Made by a program: the position numbers and the translations under genes
Shown: positions 24,531 to 33,011 of the stretch, piece by piece
Position numbering within the stretch: the first letter of the stretch is position 1
Layout of the letters: every line of letters begins with the position of its first letter
From: an uncultured Granulosicoccaceae bacterium
Lineage (GTDB): Bacteria > Pseudomonadota > Gammaproteobacteria > Granulosicoccales > Granulosicoccaceae
Length of the DNA: 49,559 bases
NCBI GenBank assembly: GCA_938041955.1
Contig: CALISD010000019.1
Span: forward strand, 1 to 49,559
Direction of reading: 5' to 3'
Notes under the pieces: generated by a model
Seen by the model: only the letters and a program-made list of their open reading frames with translations
Databases searched by the model: none
Told to the model about the DNA's origin: nothing

Positions 24531-26507
24531 ATGGATACAAACCCTAACTTCTCACATCTGCTGCAACCGCTAAAGATTTCTCATCCCGGTGGCGTGCTTG
24601 AATTGCGTAATCGAGTGCTGGTGTCGGCGCATGTGCCCGGTTTTGCAGAAAATAATCAGGCCGGTGATCAATACATTGCTTATCACAAACGTTATGCCGC
24701 AGAAGGCGTGGGGTTGCAAATTACCGGTGGCACCCCGGTGCACGAATCTGGATTGCTGAGCTTGAGGTCAGATGCTCTGTGGAATCTTGATGATAGTGTG
24801 ATCCCCGGTTATAAAAACCTGGCTGCAGCGGTTCGCGGTGAGGGCGGTCGTATTCTTGTCCAGCTGGCCCATAGCGGCGGTACCGTTCAAATTGATAAGC
24901 CCGGTGTCACCAGTTGGTCGGCGTCGGCTGTGCGCTCTGCGATTACCGGTCGTGTCTCTCATGCAATGACGCAGGCTGAAATTGACGAAGTCATTCAGGC
25001 GTTTACCGATGGTGCACGTCGCGTTAAAGAAGGTGAAATGGATGGTGTAGAAATTCTTGCCGCTTTTGGTTTTCTGCCGCAGGCATTTTTATCACCGCTG
25101 ACTAATTTTCGTGTTGATAATTACGGTGGGTCTTTATCCAATCGAATGCGTTTTTTAATTGAAGTATTAACAGCAGTAAGAGCACAGCTGGCACCGAATC
25201 AAATCCTGGGTGTGCGTTTACCGGGAGACGAGTTTGAGCCTGGCGGCTTGCAACTGGAAGATATGCAACGTGTCTGCAAGGGTCTATCTGATAAGGGCCT
25301 GGTTGATTATATCAACATCATTGCTCATACCAATTTTACACACACTGGTCGCGCCAGGCACTGGGCACCAACGCCAACTGCCCACGGAATTTTTGTTGAT
25401 CTGGCCGCCGCCGTTAAGGCACAGGTAACCGTGCCGGTTTTTGCAGTGGGCAGAATTGTCGACCCGGCTCATGCCGACCGCATTATTGCCAGAGGGCAGG
25501 CAGACATGGTGGGTATGACCAGGGCGCACATCTGCGACCCGACCATTGTCAGCAAAATAGTAAATGCTCAAGCAGCACAGATCAGGCCGTGCGTCGGTGC
25601 CAATACCTGCATCGCCAATCGCTACACAGGTAAGCCGATTCGCTGTATGCACAACCCCGAGTTAAAAACACCCGGTAAGGTTTTACAACCGGCATCCCTA
25701 GTGAAACAAGTGGTGGTAATCGGTGCCGGACCGGGTGGACTGGAGGCGGCACGACTTTGTGCCGAACGCGGCCATCAAGTGTCAGTCTACGAGCAAGCAG
25801 CAACAACCGGAGGTCAGCTAGCCTATTGGACGCGTGCTAAATCAATGACAGAACTGCAGCGAATTATTGACTGGCGAATGCTTGAGCTCGAAAGACTGGG
25901 CGTGACGATCACACTGAATAAAAAAATAGAATCGCATGATCTTGCAAGTATTGCGTGTGACGCCTTGATTGTCGCCACGGGTGCAACTGATATCACCCGC
26001 GGTTTGGCAAGTGTAATAGGTACTCAAGTGTTAACTCCCATGCAACTGCTCGATAGCGATGATATCAAGGTGACGCGGGCACTCGTGATCAGTGATGGTC
26101 GTGGTCAGGCGGGTTTGGTGTGCGCAGAGTGGTTGCATGACCGTGGTGTACACGTAGAGCTTATTAGTGAAGATATTGCCGTTGCCAATGATCTTGATCC
26201 AACGAATAGAAATGCCTGGTATGAACGTCTGGGCCAGAGAGGCATTGTGTTTACAGCTCAAACCAAGGTTGAAGCCATCGAAAGTGGGGTAGTTAATTTG
26301 CGCCACCTCTACAGCCAGCGGGCCAGTCAGCGGCAACAGATTGATTTGGTGGTCGACTGGAACGGTTGCCGGTCACAAGATGGGTTGCGTCAATGGTTTG
26401 AAACTCGCCAATTGGAAATGCCGGTTAGCTTTATAGGCGATTGCGTTGCGCCTAGAAATGTTGAAACTGCTATGGCAGAGGCGTTGGTTATTACAGAAGA
26501 AATATAG
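24531..26507 (+). CDS. TMADH/DgcA/FadH-family flavoenzyme with an altered active site
   Basis: This 658-residue protein has an OYE-type barrel followed by dinucleotide-binding domains (QVVVIGAGPGGLEAARLCAERG). Its Fe-S region reads CVGANTCIANRYTGKPIRC, which from memory matches the dimethylglycine demethylation protein DgcA (CVGANYC). The second of the four cluster Cys is Ala. It lacks the flavin-linking Cys (RVLVSAHVPGF). The OYE active-site His, normally in an AAHGYLL-type segment, is Phe here (AAFGFLPQAFLSP). It may still demethylate a quaternary or tertiary amine by an altered mechanism, or have lost activity. The gene is divergent from the TMADH-like gene with 144 bases between, suggesting shared control. 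Confidence 0.8.
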   Translation: MDTNPNFSHLLQPLKISHPGGVLELRNRVLVSAHVPGFAENNQAGDQYIAYHKRYAAEGVGLQITGGTPVHESGLLSLRSDALWNLDDSVIPGYKNLAAAVRGEGGRILVQLAHSGGTVQIDKPGVTSWSASAVRSAITGRVSHAMTQAEIDEVIQAFTDGARRVKEGEMDGVEILAAFGFLPQAFLSPLTNFRVDNYGGSLSNRMRFLIEVLTAVRAQLAPNQILGVRLPGDEFEPGGLQLEDMQRVCKGLSDKGLVDYINIIAHTNFTHTGRARHWAPTPTAHGIFVDLAAAVKAQVTVPVFAVGRIVDPAHADRIIARGQADMVGMTRAHICDPTIVSKIVNAQAAQIRPCVGANTCIANRYTGKPIRCMHNPELKTPGKVLQPASLVKQVVVIGAGPGGLEAARLCAERGHQVSVYEQAATTGGQLAYWTRAKSMTELQRIIDWRMLELERLGVTITLNKKIESHDLASIACDALIVATGATDITRGLASVIGTQVLTPMQLLDSDDIKVTRALVISDGRGQAGLVCAEWLHDRGVHVELISEDIAVANDLDPTNRNAWYERLGQRGIVFTAQTKVEAIESGVVNLRHLYSQRASQRQQIDLVVDWNGCRSQDGLRQWFETRQLEMPVSFIGDCVAPRNVETAMAEALVITEEI

Positions 26508-26835
26508 CAGCAGGCACCATGAGACAGGCCACTGCAATGTCAATGATATTTCCTACAATGCGCACGCCTGTAGTTGGTATACTATTATTGATGTTTTTAA
26601 TTAACAAAACTATAGGAGGCCCCCATGTCATTGTGCAGAATCGCGTTTGCACAAACCCCTTCAGGGGCGGGATTCCAGTCCTGTAACACTCGTTGGCGCG
26701 GGTATTCCGGACTGGTACATGAACCCTGACTTATAACGATCTTCTAAAGATCCGGGGAATAAACCCTGCCACCTAAGCATACCTTTGCGCTGTGTTTCTG
26801 TACCTGTAACAGGTAATGACACAGGATCTGGATCC
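26508..26835 (+). promoter_or_regulatory. Leader region of the ABC-F gene
   Basis: This 328-base region holds a possible -10 box TATACT (26578-26583), a strong ribosome site AGGAGG (26614-26619), a 34-codon leader ORF (26625-26729) and several inverted repeats: CCAGTCC/GGACTGG (26675-26681, 26709-26715) inside the leader, and GATCTT/AAGATC (26738-26743, 26747-26752) after it. AGATCC at 26748-26753 can also pair with GGATCT at 26824-26829, which overlaps the probable ribosome site of the ABC-F gene. The layout fits leader-peptide attenuation; whether it switches expression on or off is not clear from the sequence. Confidence 0.5.
26625..26729 (+). CDS. Putative 34-residue leader peptide
   Basis: ATG at 26625 lies five bases after a perfect AGGAGG (26614-26619), the best ribosome site seen in this part of the window, and the frame closes with TGA at 26727-26729. 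The peptide starts MSLCRIAFAQTP and ends GYSGLVHEP. It has no signal peptide or domain. It precedes the ABC-F start by 106 bases. Short upstream ORFs are typical regulators of antibiotic-resistance ABC-F genes, where a stalled ribosome changes the leader fold. It could instead be a chance ORF. Confidence 0.5.
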   Translation: MSLCRIAFAQTPSGAGFQSCNTRWRGYSGLVHEP

Positions 26836-28563
26836 ATGACCACCCTATTAAATGTTTTGGACATCTCGTTTTCACGAGGCAGTCTCCCGTTGTTTAAAAA
26901 CATTTCGTTCTCGCTAAACCTAAACGATCGAGTTGGCTTTGTCGGACATAACGGCAGCGGCAAAAGCACACTGCTCTCTTTATTAACCGGTTCCGAACAA
27001 CCCGATGAGGGCGAAGTGCGAATGCCGCGTGGTCAGCGCGTGGCGTTGGTCGAGCAGTTTGTGCCTGAACGTCTTGCTCAGCTAACGCTAATAGGTTCGG
27101 TATTAGATATTTTGCCTGCGGAGGAGCAGCAGAGTAATCGCTACCGGGTTGACGAACTGCTACAGCAACTGGGCTTCCCACTTGAACAATGCGAATTACC
27201 GATGCACTCCCTCAGTGGCGGGCAACAAAATCTGGGCTTGCTGGCCCGGGCTATTTTGTTACAACCCGAACTATTGCTAATGGATGAACCTGGTAACCAT
27301 ATGGATGTGATGGCGCTGACGCATCTTCAAAGATACCTGCTCTCCAGCCAGTCAATACCATTCCTGATGATTTCGCATGATCGTGAGCTATTGAACAATT
27401 GCACCAACAGAACTGTATTCCTCAGGGATAAAACGCTCTACTCCTTTGACTTGCCCTTTGACGCTGCGGCCGAAGCACTGGCCGAACAAGATGTGCAATC
27501 CGCCAAAGCGAGGCAGGCAGAGGAGAAGGAAATCAAGAGACTGCAAGCAAGTGCAAAACGACTGGCGATGTGGGGAAGGACGTATGACAACGAAGATCTT
27601 GCGCGCAAAGCCACGAGCATGCAAAAACGCGTTGAGCGTTTGAAACAGGAGCAGACCGTGCTGAGCCAGGGCAGTGGACTGGAGTTACAACTGCACACTG
27701 ACTCACTACGAGCCAAGTCGCTCATGACTGTCGAGAACCTAAAGGTAGTGACCCCCGATGGCAATCATGAGTTACTAATTATTGAGTTCCAACATATCCG
27801 CCCTGGCGATCGGGTGGCCTTGTTGGGCCGCAACGGTGTGGGTAAATCAACAACCATCAATCGTCTGGTAAACGCGATTGGAATGACGGATAACAATGTC
27901 CGGTTCAACCCAAACGTTAATCCGGGGTATTACGATCAGGAACTGGAACAGTTCAGTACGTCGCATGGGCGCTTTGATTGGCTGCGTGAACGTACCGAGG
28001 TCACAGATGACCGAATAAAACAGGTGCTGTTACAAAACGGCATTTCATACGGCGACTTTGACCGGTCGGTGGACAAACTCAGCGGTGGTGAATGTGCGCG
28101 CCTGATGTTTATGGTGTTCCAGTTAAACAAACCAAATTTCCTGGTGCTGGATGAACCGACCAACCATATTGATATTCAAGGTCGAGAGCAGTTGGAGCAA
28201 CAGTTGATTGAGTCTGACGCAACGCTACTGATCACCAGTCACGATAAGCGTTTTATTGAACGGGTGGCCAATCGCTGGTGGTGGATCAATGATGGCAAAT
28301 TGATTGAGCTAAACGGATTGGATGAGTTCTATGAAATAGTAGAGCGCGATGCTTCTGAAAAGCAGGTCAATTCAAAACCTGCTGGGAAAGCCGCGAACCT
28401 TAATCAACAAAACATCATGAATGAGGATGGCAAGCTTGCGCGAATTGATGAACTGGAGACCCTTTTAACGGAAGACAGAGCACGCAAGCTAAAATTTCAA
28501 AAACCACTGCGACAACAGGGCTGGGAAGAAGAGCTACAGAAATTGTGGGATGAATTGGATTAA
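26836..28563 (+). CDS. ABC-F family ATPase (ribosome-associated)
   Basis: This soluble protein of 575 residues has two ABC ATPase domains and no membrane segment, as in EttA, Uup and the resistance ABC-F proteins that act at the ribosomal E site. NBD1: GHNGSGKST, LSGGQQNLGLLARAIL, LLMDEPGNHMD. NBD2: GRNGVGKST, LSGGECARLMFMV, LVLDEPTNHID. Between them is a charged linker rich in Glu, Lys and Arg (about 215-290). A charged C-terminal tail follows NBD2. Walker B of NBD1 has Gly where Thr is usual. ATG at 26836 is chosen because AGGATCTGG precedes it and NBD1 starts there; the frame is open to 26785. The leader region upstream suggests inducible expression. Subfamily not assigned. Confidence 0.88.
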   Translation: MTTLLNVLDISFSRGSLPLFKNISFSLNLNDRVGFVGHNGSGKSTLLSLLTGSEQPDEGEVRMPRGQRVALVEQFVPERLAQLTLIGSVLDILPAEEQQSNRYRVDELLQQLGFPLEQCELPMHSLSGGQQNLGLLARAILLQPELLLMDEPGNHMDVMALTHLQRYLLSSQSIPFLMISHDRELLNNCTNRTVFLRDKTLYSFDLPFDAAAEALAEQDVQSAKARQAEEKEIKRLQASAKRLAMWGRTYDNEDLARKATSMQKRVERLKQEQTVLSQGSGLELQLHTDSLRAKSLMTVENLKVVTPDGNHELLIIEFQHIRPGDRVALLGRNGVGKSTTINRLVNAIGMTDNNVRFNPNVNPGYYDQELEQFSTSHGRFDWLRERTEVTDDRIKQVLLQNGISYGDFDRSVDKLSGGECARLMFMVFQLNKPNFLVLDEPTNHIDIQGREQLEQQLIESDATLLITSHDKRFIERVANRWWWINDGKLIELNGLDEFYEIVERDASEKQVNSKPAGKAANLNQQNIMNEDGKLARIDELETLLTEDRARKLKFQKPLRQQGWEEELQKLWDELD

Positions 28564-28998
28564 TTTAAATGACCGCACAAGTTCTAATTGTCGTAACAAT
28601 ACACCCTTGAATTCAAGTGGAACGCTTGAGGCAATGAATGTGGCAATCAGTGGTGCCGCAAGTGAAAACGCCTTTAAGAGACGGGTTCTGTCATTGCGAT
28701 ATATTGCATGAAAGGCCAGCTTCAAGGCTGAGTGGTGACAGCAAGGATGGCGGTTCCACGGTCAGTAAAGCAAACATCAGCGCCTTGGTTGAGGTATGAG
28801 TCGCTCGACCTGATTTCCCCCTATGGATAACCGCACCGTACAAGGAATGAGTGAAGGTCAATTGAATCAGGGCAAGGCGACGCTGGCTTTGTCAACTATC
28901 GCCGTTATGCGACCTGTTACCGGAAAACCGGTGGTTATCATTTTGTAGGTTGAGCCGATACATTAGGTACTCTTTAGTGCAAAACAGCAGAAGCGGGT
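28564..28998. other. Intergenic region, no gene seen
   Basis: 435 bases. Several very short open frames are present (for example 13 and 41 codons) but none has a good ribosome site or a recognisable sequence. I see no repeat or terminator that I can support. Confidence 0.4.
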
Positions 28999-29796
28999 AT
29001 GCTCAAATCTCTCACTCTAACTATGCTCCTCACCAGTATTGTTTGCTCAGGTTGTTCTACGTCACCTACCGGTAAGAAGCAGCTGAATCTCGTATCAGAC
29101 AGGCAGATATCTGCCATGGGCTTGAGTGCTTATGCAGACATGAAAAAGACTATCCCTATTTCGAATGACAGGCGCCGTACCGCTTATGTTCGCTGCATTG
29201 GTGATGCGATCACCGCTTCATTAAACGATAACCAGCAGTGGGAAGTTACCCTTTTTGAAGATGATCAAATCAATGCATTTGCACTGCCCGGCGGAAAGAT
29301 CGGCGTATACACCGGCTTGCTTGATGTCGCCGAATCACCTGATCAATTAGCCGCTGTAATAGGGCACGAGGTTGCACACGTACTTGCCAACCACGGTAAA
29401 GCAAGAATGTCTGCGGGCATCGCAGGGCAGGCCGGTATGGTGCTTGGTCAGATCGCGCTAGGTTCACAAGTTGATAACACACGACAAAGAAATGCAATGG
29501 CAGCCCTTGGCCTTGGGTTGCAGGTCGGCGTAATGATGCCTTACGGTCGCGGGCAGGAAAGCGAAGCAGATATACTGGGATTAGACCTATTGGCCAAGGC
29601 AGGTTTTAATCCGCAAGCCAGTACGCAGCTCTGGCGCAACATGGCGGCAGCGAACAGAGGTTCTACACCTGAGTTATTGTCAACCCACCCTGCAGCGAGT
29701 ACACGAATTCGTGATCTTGAACGACAGATGGGTAAGGCGCTGGGTCTTTATCGCAATGCCCGTGCGAGCGGGAAAACACCGACATGTCGAGCTTAG
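28999..29796 (+). CDS. M48-family metallopeptidase lipoprotein (LoiP/YggG-like)
   Basis: This 265-residue precursor starts with a lipoprotein signal; the lipobox VCSGC gives the lipidated Cys at residue 19. The catalytic zinc motif HEVAH (in AAVIGHEVAHVLANHG) and the third-ligand region ESEAD (RGQESEADILGLDLLAKAGFNP) are intact. The STHPAASTRI motif is also typical. The protein is expected at the inner face of the outer membrane, where relatives such as LoiP and BepA act on misassembled outer-membrane proteins. There is no TPR tail, so it is closer to LoiP than to BepA. Confidence 0.88.
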   Translation: MLKSLTLTMLLTSIVCSGCSTSPTGKKQLNLVSDRQISAMGLSAYADMKKTIPISNDRRRTAYVRCIGDAITASLNDNQQWEVTLFEDDQINAFALPGGKIGVYTGLLDVAESPDQLAAVIGHEVAHVLANHGKARMSAGIAGQAGMVLGQIALGSQVDNTRQRNAMAALGLGLQVGVMMPYGRGQESEADILGLDLLAKAGFNPQASTQLWRNMAAANRGSTPELLSTHPAASTRIRDLERQMGKALGLYRNARASGKTPTCRA

Positions 29797-29898
29797 CAAG
29801 GTCATATGAAGTATAGGAAGTTGACTATTGGTACTGAATAAATGGATCAGCTATGTACAAAGCAACGGGATGCAACGGTTTTACACTTAGCCAACGGT

Positions 29899-30666
29899 TT
29901 ATCGTGCTGTCACAGTACAAGAAGATGAACCGTCCCAGCCCCACCCATCGCCAACCGGATTGGTATCTACACACTCGGCAGCAATGCGACAGGAAGCTGA
30001 GCCATCCCACCCCCAACCATCACCCATTGGGACGGTATCTATACAGTCACCATTAAATTCAGAATCCGGTATTAATGGTATGCCTGTAGGAATAAACGAC
30101 TCACCGGGGTTGATTGCCCGGCATCTGGTGTAAGCCATATCCGACGTCCACACTCTTACCGCTTGCGTAGATACTCCGTTGTTATAGTCGATATCAATAA
30201 CTTCAACCCATGGTGAGTAGCCCAAACCAGTTGGACCGCTATAGATTCCATCGTCGAGACCCCAGGGTAAACCGGAAATGACTGTTGTTCTGAAAGCCTG
30301 AGTTAGATCAAGTGTGCCTTCAAACGGTGCAACCGTCGACAGCAACCCGAACTCCAACAGCGCTTCAGCTCTGATCGTAGCGTAGCTGGAACCGTTAAAG
30401 TAATCCTCTTTACAGACAACTCCTTTGTTAAAATCTTCAGCGTTCCAATACGCACGAGTAAGTATCACAGGCTGCCCGTTTTCCTGATTGGTAAATACTG
30501 GCGTATCGTCGGATTGGTCTGAAACAATGCAGGACTCATTATTCTCCCAACCAAAACCATCACCGTCAGAATCTGCCGCAACAGAGCTACAAACATTGTT
30601 GGCGTTCGCAAACACGACCGGTGCTGCACTAAGGAGTGCCGCGATTGTTAACGATGTAAGTAACAT
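29899..30666 (-). CDS. Secreted protein with three Cys/Trp-rich repeats
   Basis: This 255-residue precursor has a signal peptide (LLTSLTIAALLSAAPVVFA). One short motif of the form D-x-DG-(D/W)-G-W-(D/E)-x3-SC occurs once near the N-terminus (DGDGFGWENNESC) and twice at the C-terminus (GDGWGWDGSASC and GDGWGWDGSSSC), each in a segment bounded by Cys. This resembles small carbohydrate-binding or adhesive modules common in secreted enzymes of marine gammaproteobacteria. The central 130 residues have no domain I recognise. It may be a surface or polysaccharide-binding protein. No operon partner is visible; the start is ATG at 30664-30666. Confidence 0.65.
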   Translation of the reverse strand: MLLTSLTIAALLSAAPVVFANANNVCSSVAADSDGDGFGWENNESCIVSDQSDDTPVFTNQENGQPVILTRAYWNAEDFNKGVVCKEDYFNGSSYATIRAEALLEFGLLSTVAPFEGTLDLTQAFRTTVISGLPWGLDDGIYSGPTGLGYSPWVEVIDIDYNNGVSTQAVRVWTSDMAYTRCRAINPGESFIPTGIPLIPDSEFNGDCIDTVPMGDGWGWDGSASCRIAAECVDTNPVGDGWGWDGSSSCTVTAR

Positions 30667-30885
30667 GGATGTTTGCCCGAATTAGATTAAATATTTATAT
30701 GTCATGACATTACACGTTTGCGGTCTATGTTGCAATTCACGGTAGTGAAAAAGCCCATAACTCAGGTTGGTTTGTACAAATATGAGTATCAGGTCTGGCA
30801 CTGCCACACAGGCAGCGCTGCAAGGCCTGGCTCCGTGATGGCAAACAGAGGTTCTTTTTTGTTTTCCGTTACGACGAGCTCACCG

Positions 30886-32457
30886 CTACTGACGTGTAAT
30901 GCTGGTTTTGTTATCACGCAGAACGAATTTCTGTACTTTACCGGTAGCGGTTTTGGGCAACTCATCTACAAAGCTTACCCACTGCGGTGTTTTGAAGTGC
31001 GCCAGAGCATCTCTGACGTGTTGTTTCAGATCGTCTTCTGTTGTTTGATGGTCAGGCTGAAGTACCACAAAGGCGTGTGGTGACTCACCCCATTTTTCGT
31101 GCGCCATGCCAACAACGGCCACTTCCTGTACAGCGGGATGACGCAGCAGGCAACCTTCGACCTCGACCGATGAGATGTTTTCGCCACCGCTGATGATCAC
31201 ATCCTTAAAGCGGTCTCGTATTTCAAGAAAGCCGTCCGGGTGTACGACGGCAGCATCGCCGGAATGGAACCAGCCGTTCTTGATCGCTGCATCGGTGGCG
31301 GCTACATCGTTATAGTAGCCTTTCATAACCACATTGCCGCGAACAGTGATTTCGCCTAATGTGTTTCCATCATGCGGAACTTCGTCGCCGAGTTCATCGA
31401 CTACCCGGAGTTCACCGGAGCCAACCAGTTCGACTCCCTGACGGGCTTTGACAATGGCGAGATCTTCGGCGGATAGCTTTTCATGTTCCGGCCGCGCTTC
31501 GCAAATAGTGATTAATGGTGCGGTTTCGGTTAGTCCGTACACGTGGGTCAGCTGCCAGCCAAGTTCGTTTTCCAGTACTTCGATAGTTGCCGCGGCCGGT
31601 GGCGCGCCGGCGGTGAAAAGGCGCACACCTTTTGGTATCAGGTCACGAAATTCTTTGGGCGCATTGATGATGCTGATTAACACGGTAGGTGCTGCGCAAA
31701 GCATGGTGATTTTCTCATCGCCGAGGGCTTTACAGATCAGTTCGGGGTCGGCCTTCGGCAGGCAGACATGTGTCATGCCGCGTGCTGTATTCAGCCAGGT
31801 AAAGGTCCAGCCGTTGGCATGGAACATTGGCAGGGTCCACAAATAGCGATCAGCGGGCGTCAGGTGTTGGTGCGCCAGCGTATTCATGATGTTCAAGTAC
31901 GCATTGCGGTGGGTAATCATGACCCCTTTGGGGCGAGCTGTGGTGCCACTGGTGTAGTTGATCGTTAGCAGGTCAGTTTCAGAAATCTCTGCCTCGGTGA
32001 AGTCCGGTTTGCTGTCTGCAATCATCTTTTCATAGTCCTGCCATCCATCCTGGCTTTCACTCAGGGCGACGTAGATTTCAACTTTGGGCAGCTTATCCCG
32101 AATGCTATCGATGGCAGGTATATAGTCAGGATGTACACAAACGGCTTTAGCGCCGCAATGGTTGAGGATGTACTCAAAATCTTCTGCCAGTAGCCGGTAG
32201 TTGATCGGCACGAGTACGGCACCTGTCTGCGGGACGGCGTAGTAGCCCTCCAGATGTGTGTGGGTGTTGGGGGCGATGTAGGCTACTCGATCGCCCTGGG
32301 TGACGCCCAGTCCCTGCAGAGCTGCAGACCATCGGTCACAACGGTCAAAAAATTCCGCATAGGTAAAACGTTTTCCACCTTCGACAACGGCCTCTTTTCC
32401 AGCATAAAGGCGTCGCGCTCGACGTGCGAACTCGATTGGTGAAAGGGCGATTTCCAT
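30886..32457 (-). CDS. AMP-forming acyl-CoA synthetase
   Basis: This cytosolic ligase of 523 residues activates a carboxylic acid with ATP and CoA. The ATG at 32455-32457 follows AGGAG by seven bases; the frame is open to 32541, but that extension has no support. Motifs: TINYTSGTTARPKGVMITH (P-loop), YGLTETAPLITI, SGDAAVVHPDGFLEIRDRFKDVIISGGENISSVEVE, and the catalytic Lys in PKTATGKVQKF. The subgroup includes AlkK-type medium/long-chain enzymes and DmdB, the methylmercaptopropionate ligase of DMSP breakdown; I cannot choose between them. It stands alone, with a MITE about 180 bases upstream. Confidence 0.88.
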   Translation of the reverse strand: MEIALSPIEFARRARRLYAGKEAVVEGGKRFTYAEFFDRCDRWSAALQGLGVTQGDRVAYIAPNTHTHLEGYYAVPQTGAVLVPINYRLLAEDFEYILNHCGAKAVCVHPDYIPAIDSIRDKLPKVEIYVALSESQDGWQDYEKMIADSKPDFTEAEISETDLLTINYTSGTTARPKGVMITHRNAYLNIMNTLAHQHLTPADRYLWTLPMFHANGWTFTWLNTARGMTHVCLPKADPELICKALGDEKITMLCAAPTVLISIINAPKEFRDLIPKGVRLFTAGAPPAAATIEVLENELGWQLTHVYGLTETAPLITICEARPEHEKLSAEDLAIVKARQGVELVGSGELRVVDELGDEVPHDGNTLGEITVRGNVVMKGYYNDVAATDAAIKNGWFHSGDAAVVHPDGFLEIRDRFKDVIISGGENISSVEVEGCLLRHPAVQEVAVVGMAHEKWGESPHAFVVLQPDHQTTEDDLKQHVRDALAHFKTPQWVSFVDELPKTATGKVQKFVLRDNKTSITRQ

Positions 32458-33011
32458 TGCAGGACTCCTGACTGAATATTGTGATTGGTATTGTGGGACT
32501 TTATTGTACCGCAGTGAAGCGCATCGCCGCTGAGGGTGCAAGTGTTACGTGACAGCGTCACGACACTGACGAGCGCACAGTATCGATTCATGGCGGCACA
32601 ACATAATATCTTTCGCCCGTTGATTCGGGAGAATGTTAGTGGCTGTGCAGGAAGTTCGGTAACAAACCTTTCACAGCCACTGTCGTCAGAGCAAGGCGGA
32701 AAAATGCAGGTATAGCAGCAGGGCGTATATCGAATTTTTCTAACGCGGCTATGGCTTCGATCCGTGTTACCCGAACTTTCCAAACAGCCCATTAGAGCCG
32801 GGCCTAACGGAAAAGTCTGGTCGGAGCCTCTCAATTACGTGGGCTGGAAGTCACGTTAACTGTGTACCGGCAAGCCTCATAACGGGGGAATTCTCAGGCA
32901 TGATGATTGCGTCTCCTCCACGCGTCTGCACGCAAACAATTGGCTTATCAAAGCCAGAGGTCCGCAGATCACTTATAGACCACCAGCCGGCTCTAATTAT
33001 CGGGAACCTCT
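32458..33011. other. Intergenic region carrying a MITE
   Basis: 554 bases between divergent genes. The MITE at 32640-32791 accounts for part of it. The rest has no credible gene: the 70-residue frame at 32900-33112 overlaps the next gene and shows no domain. Confidence 0.5.
32640..32791. mobile_element. MITE copy A (152 bp)
   Basis: Non-coding element with imperfect terminal inverted repeats. The left end reads TGGCTGTGCAGG then AAGTTCGGTAACA; the right end is the reverse complement of TGGGCTGTTTGG then AAAGTTCGGGTAACA. It is flanked by TTAG on both sides (32636-32639 and 32792-32795), a probable 4-bp target duplication. The whole interior matches copy B at 49395-49553 in inverted orientation, including a shared core with GTCGTCAGAGCAAGGCGG and AAAAATGCAGG. 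Confidence 0.8.

Noticed and set aside
28823..28951. 41-codon ORF starting MDNRTVQGM upstream of the M48 peptidase
   Set aside because: No ribosome site, no domain, and no special codon pattern; it is likely a chance frame.
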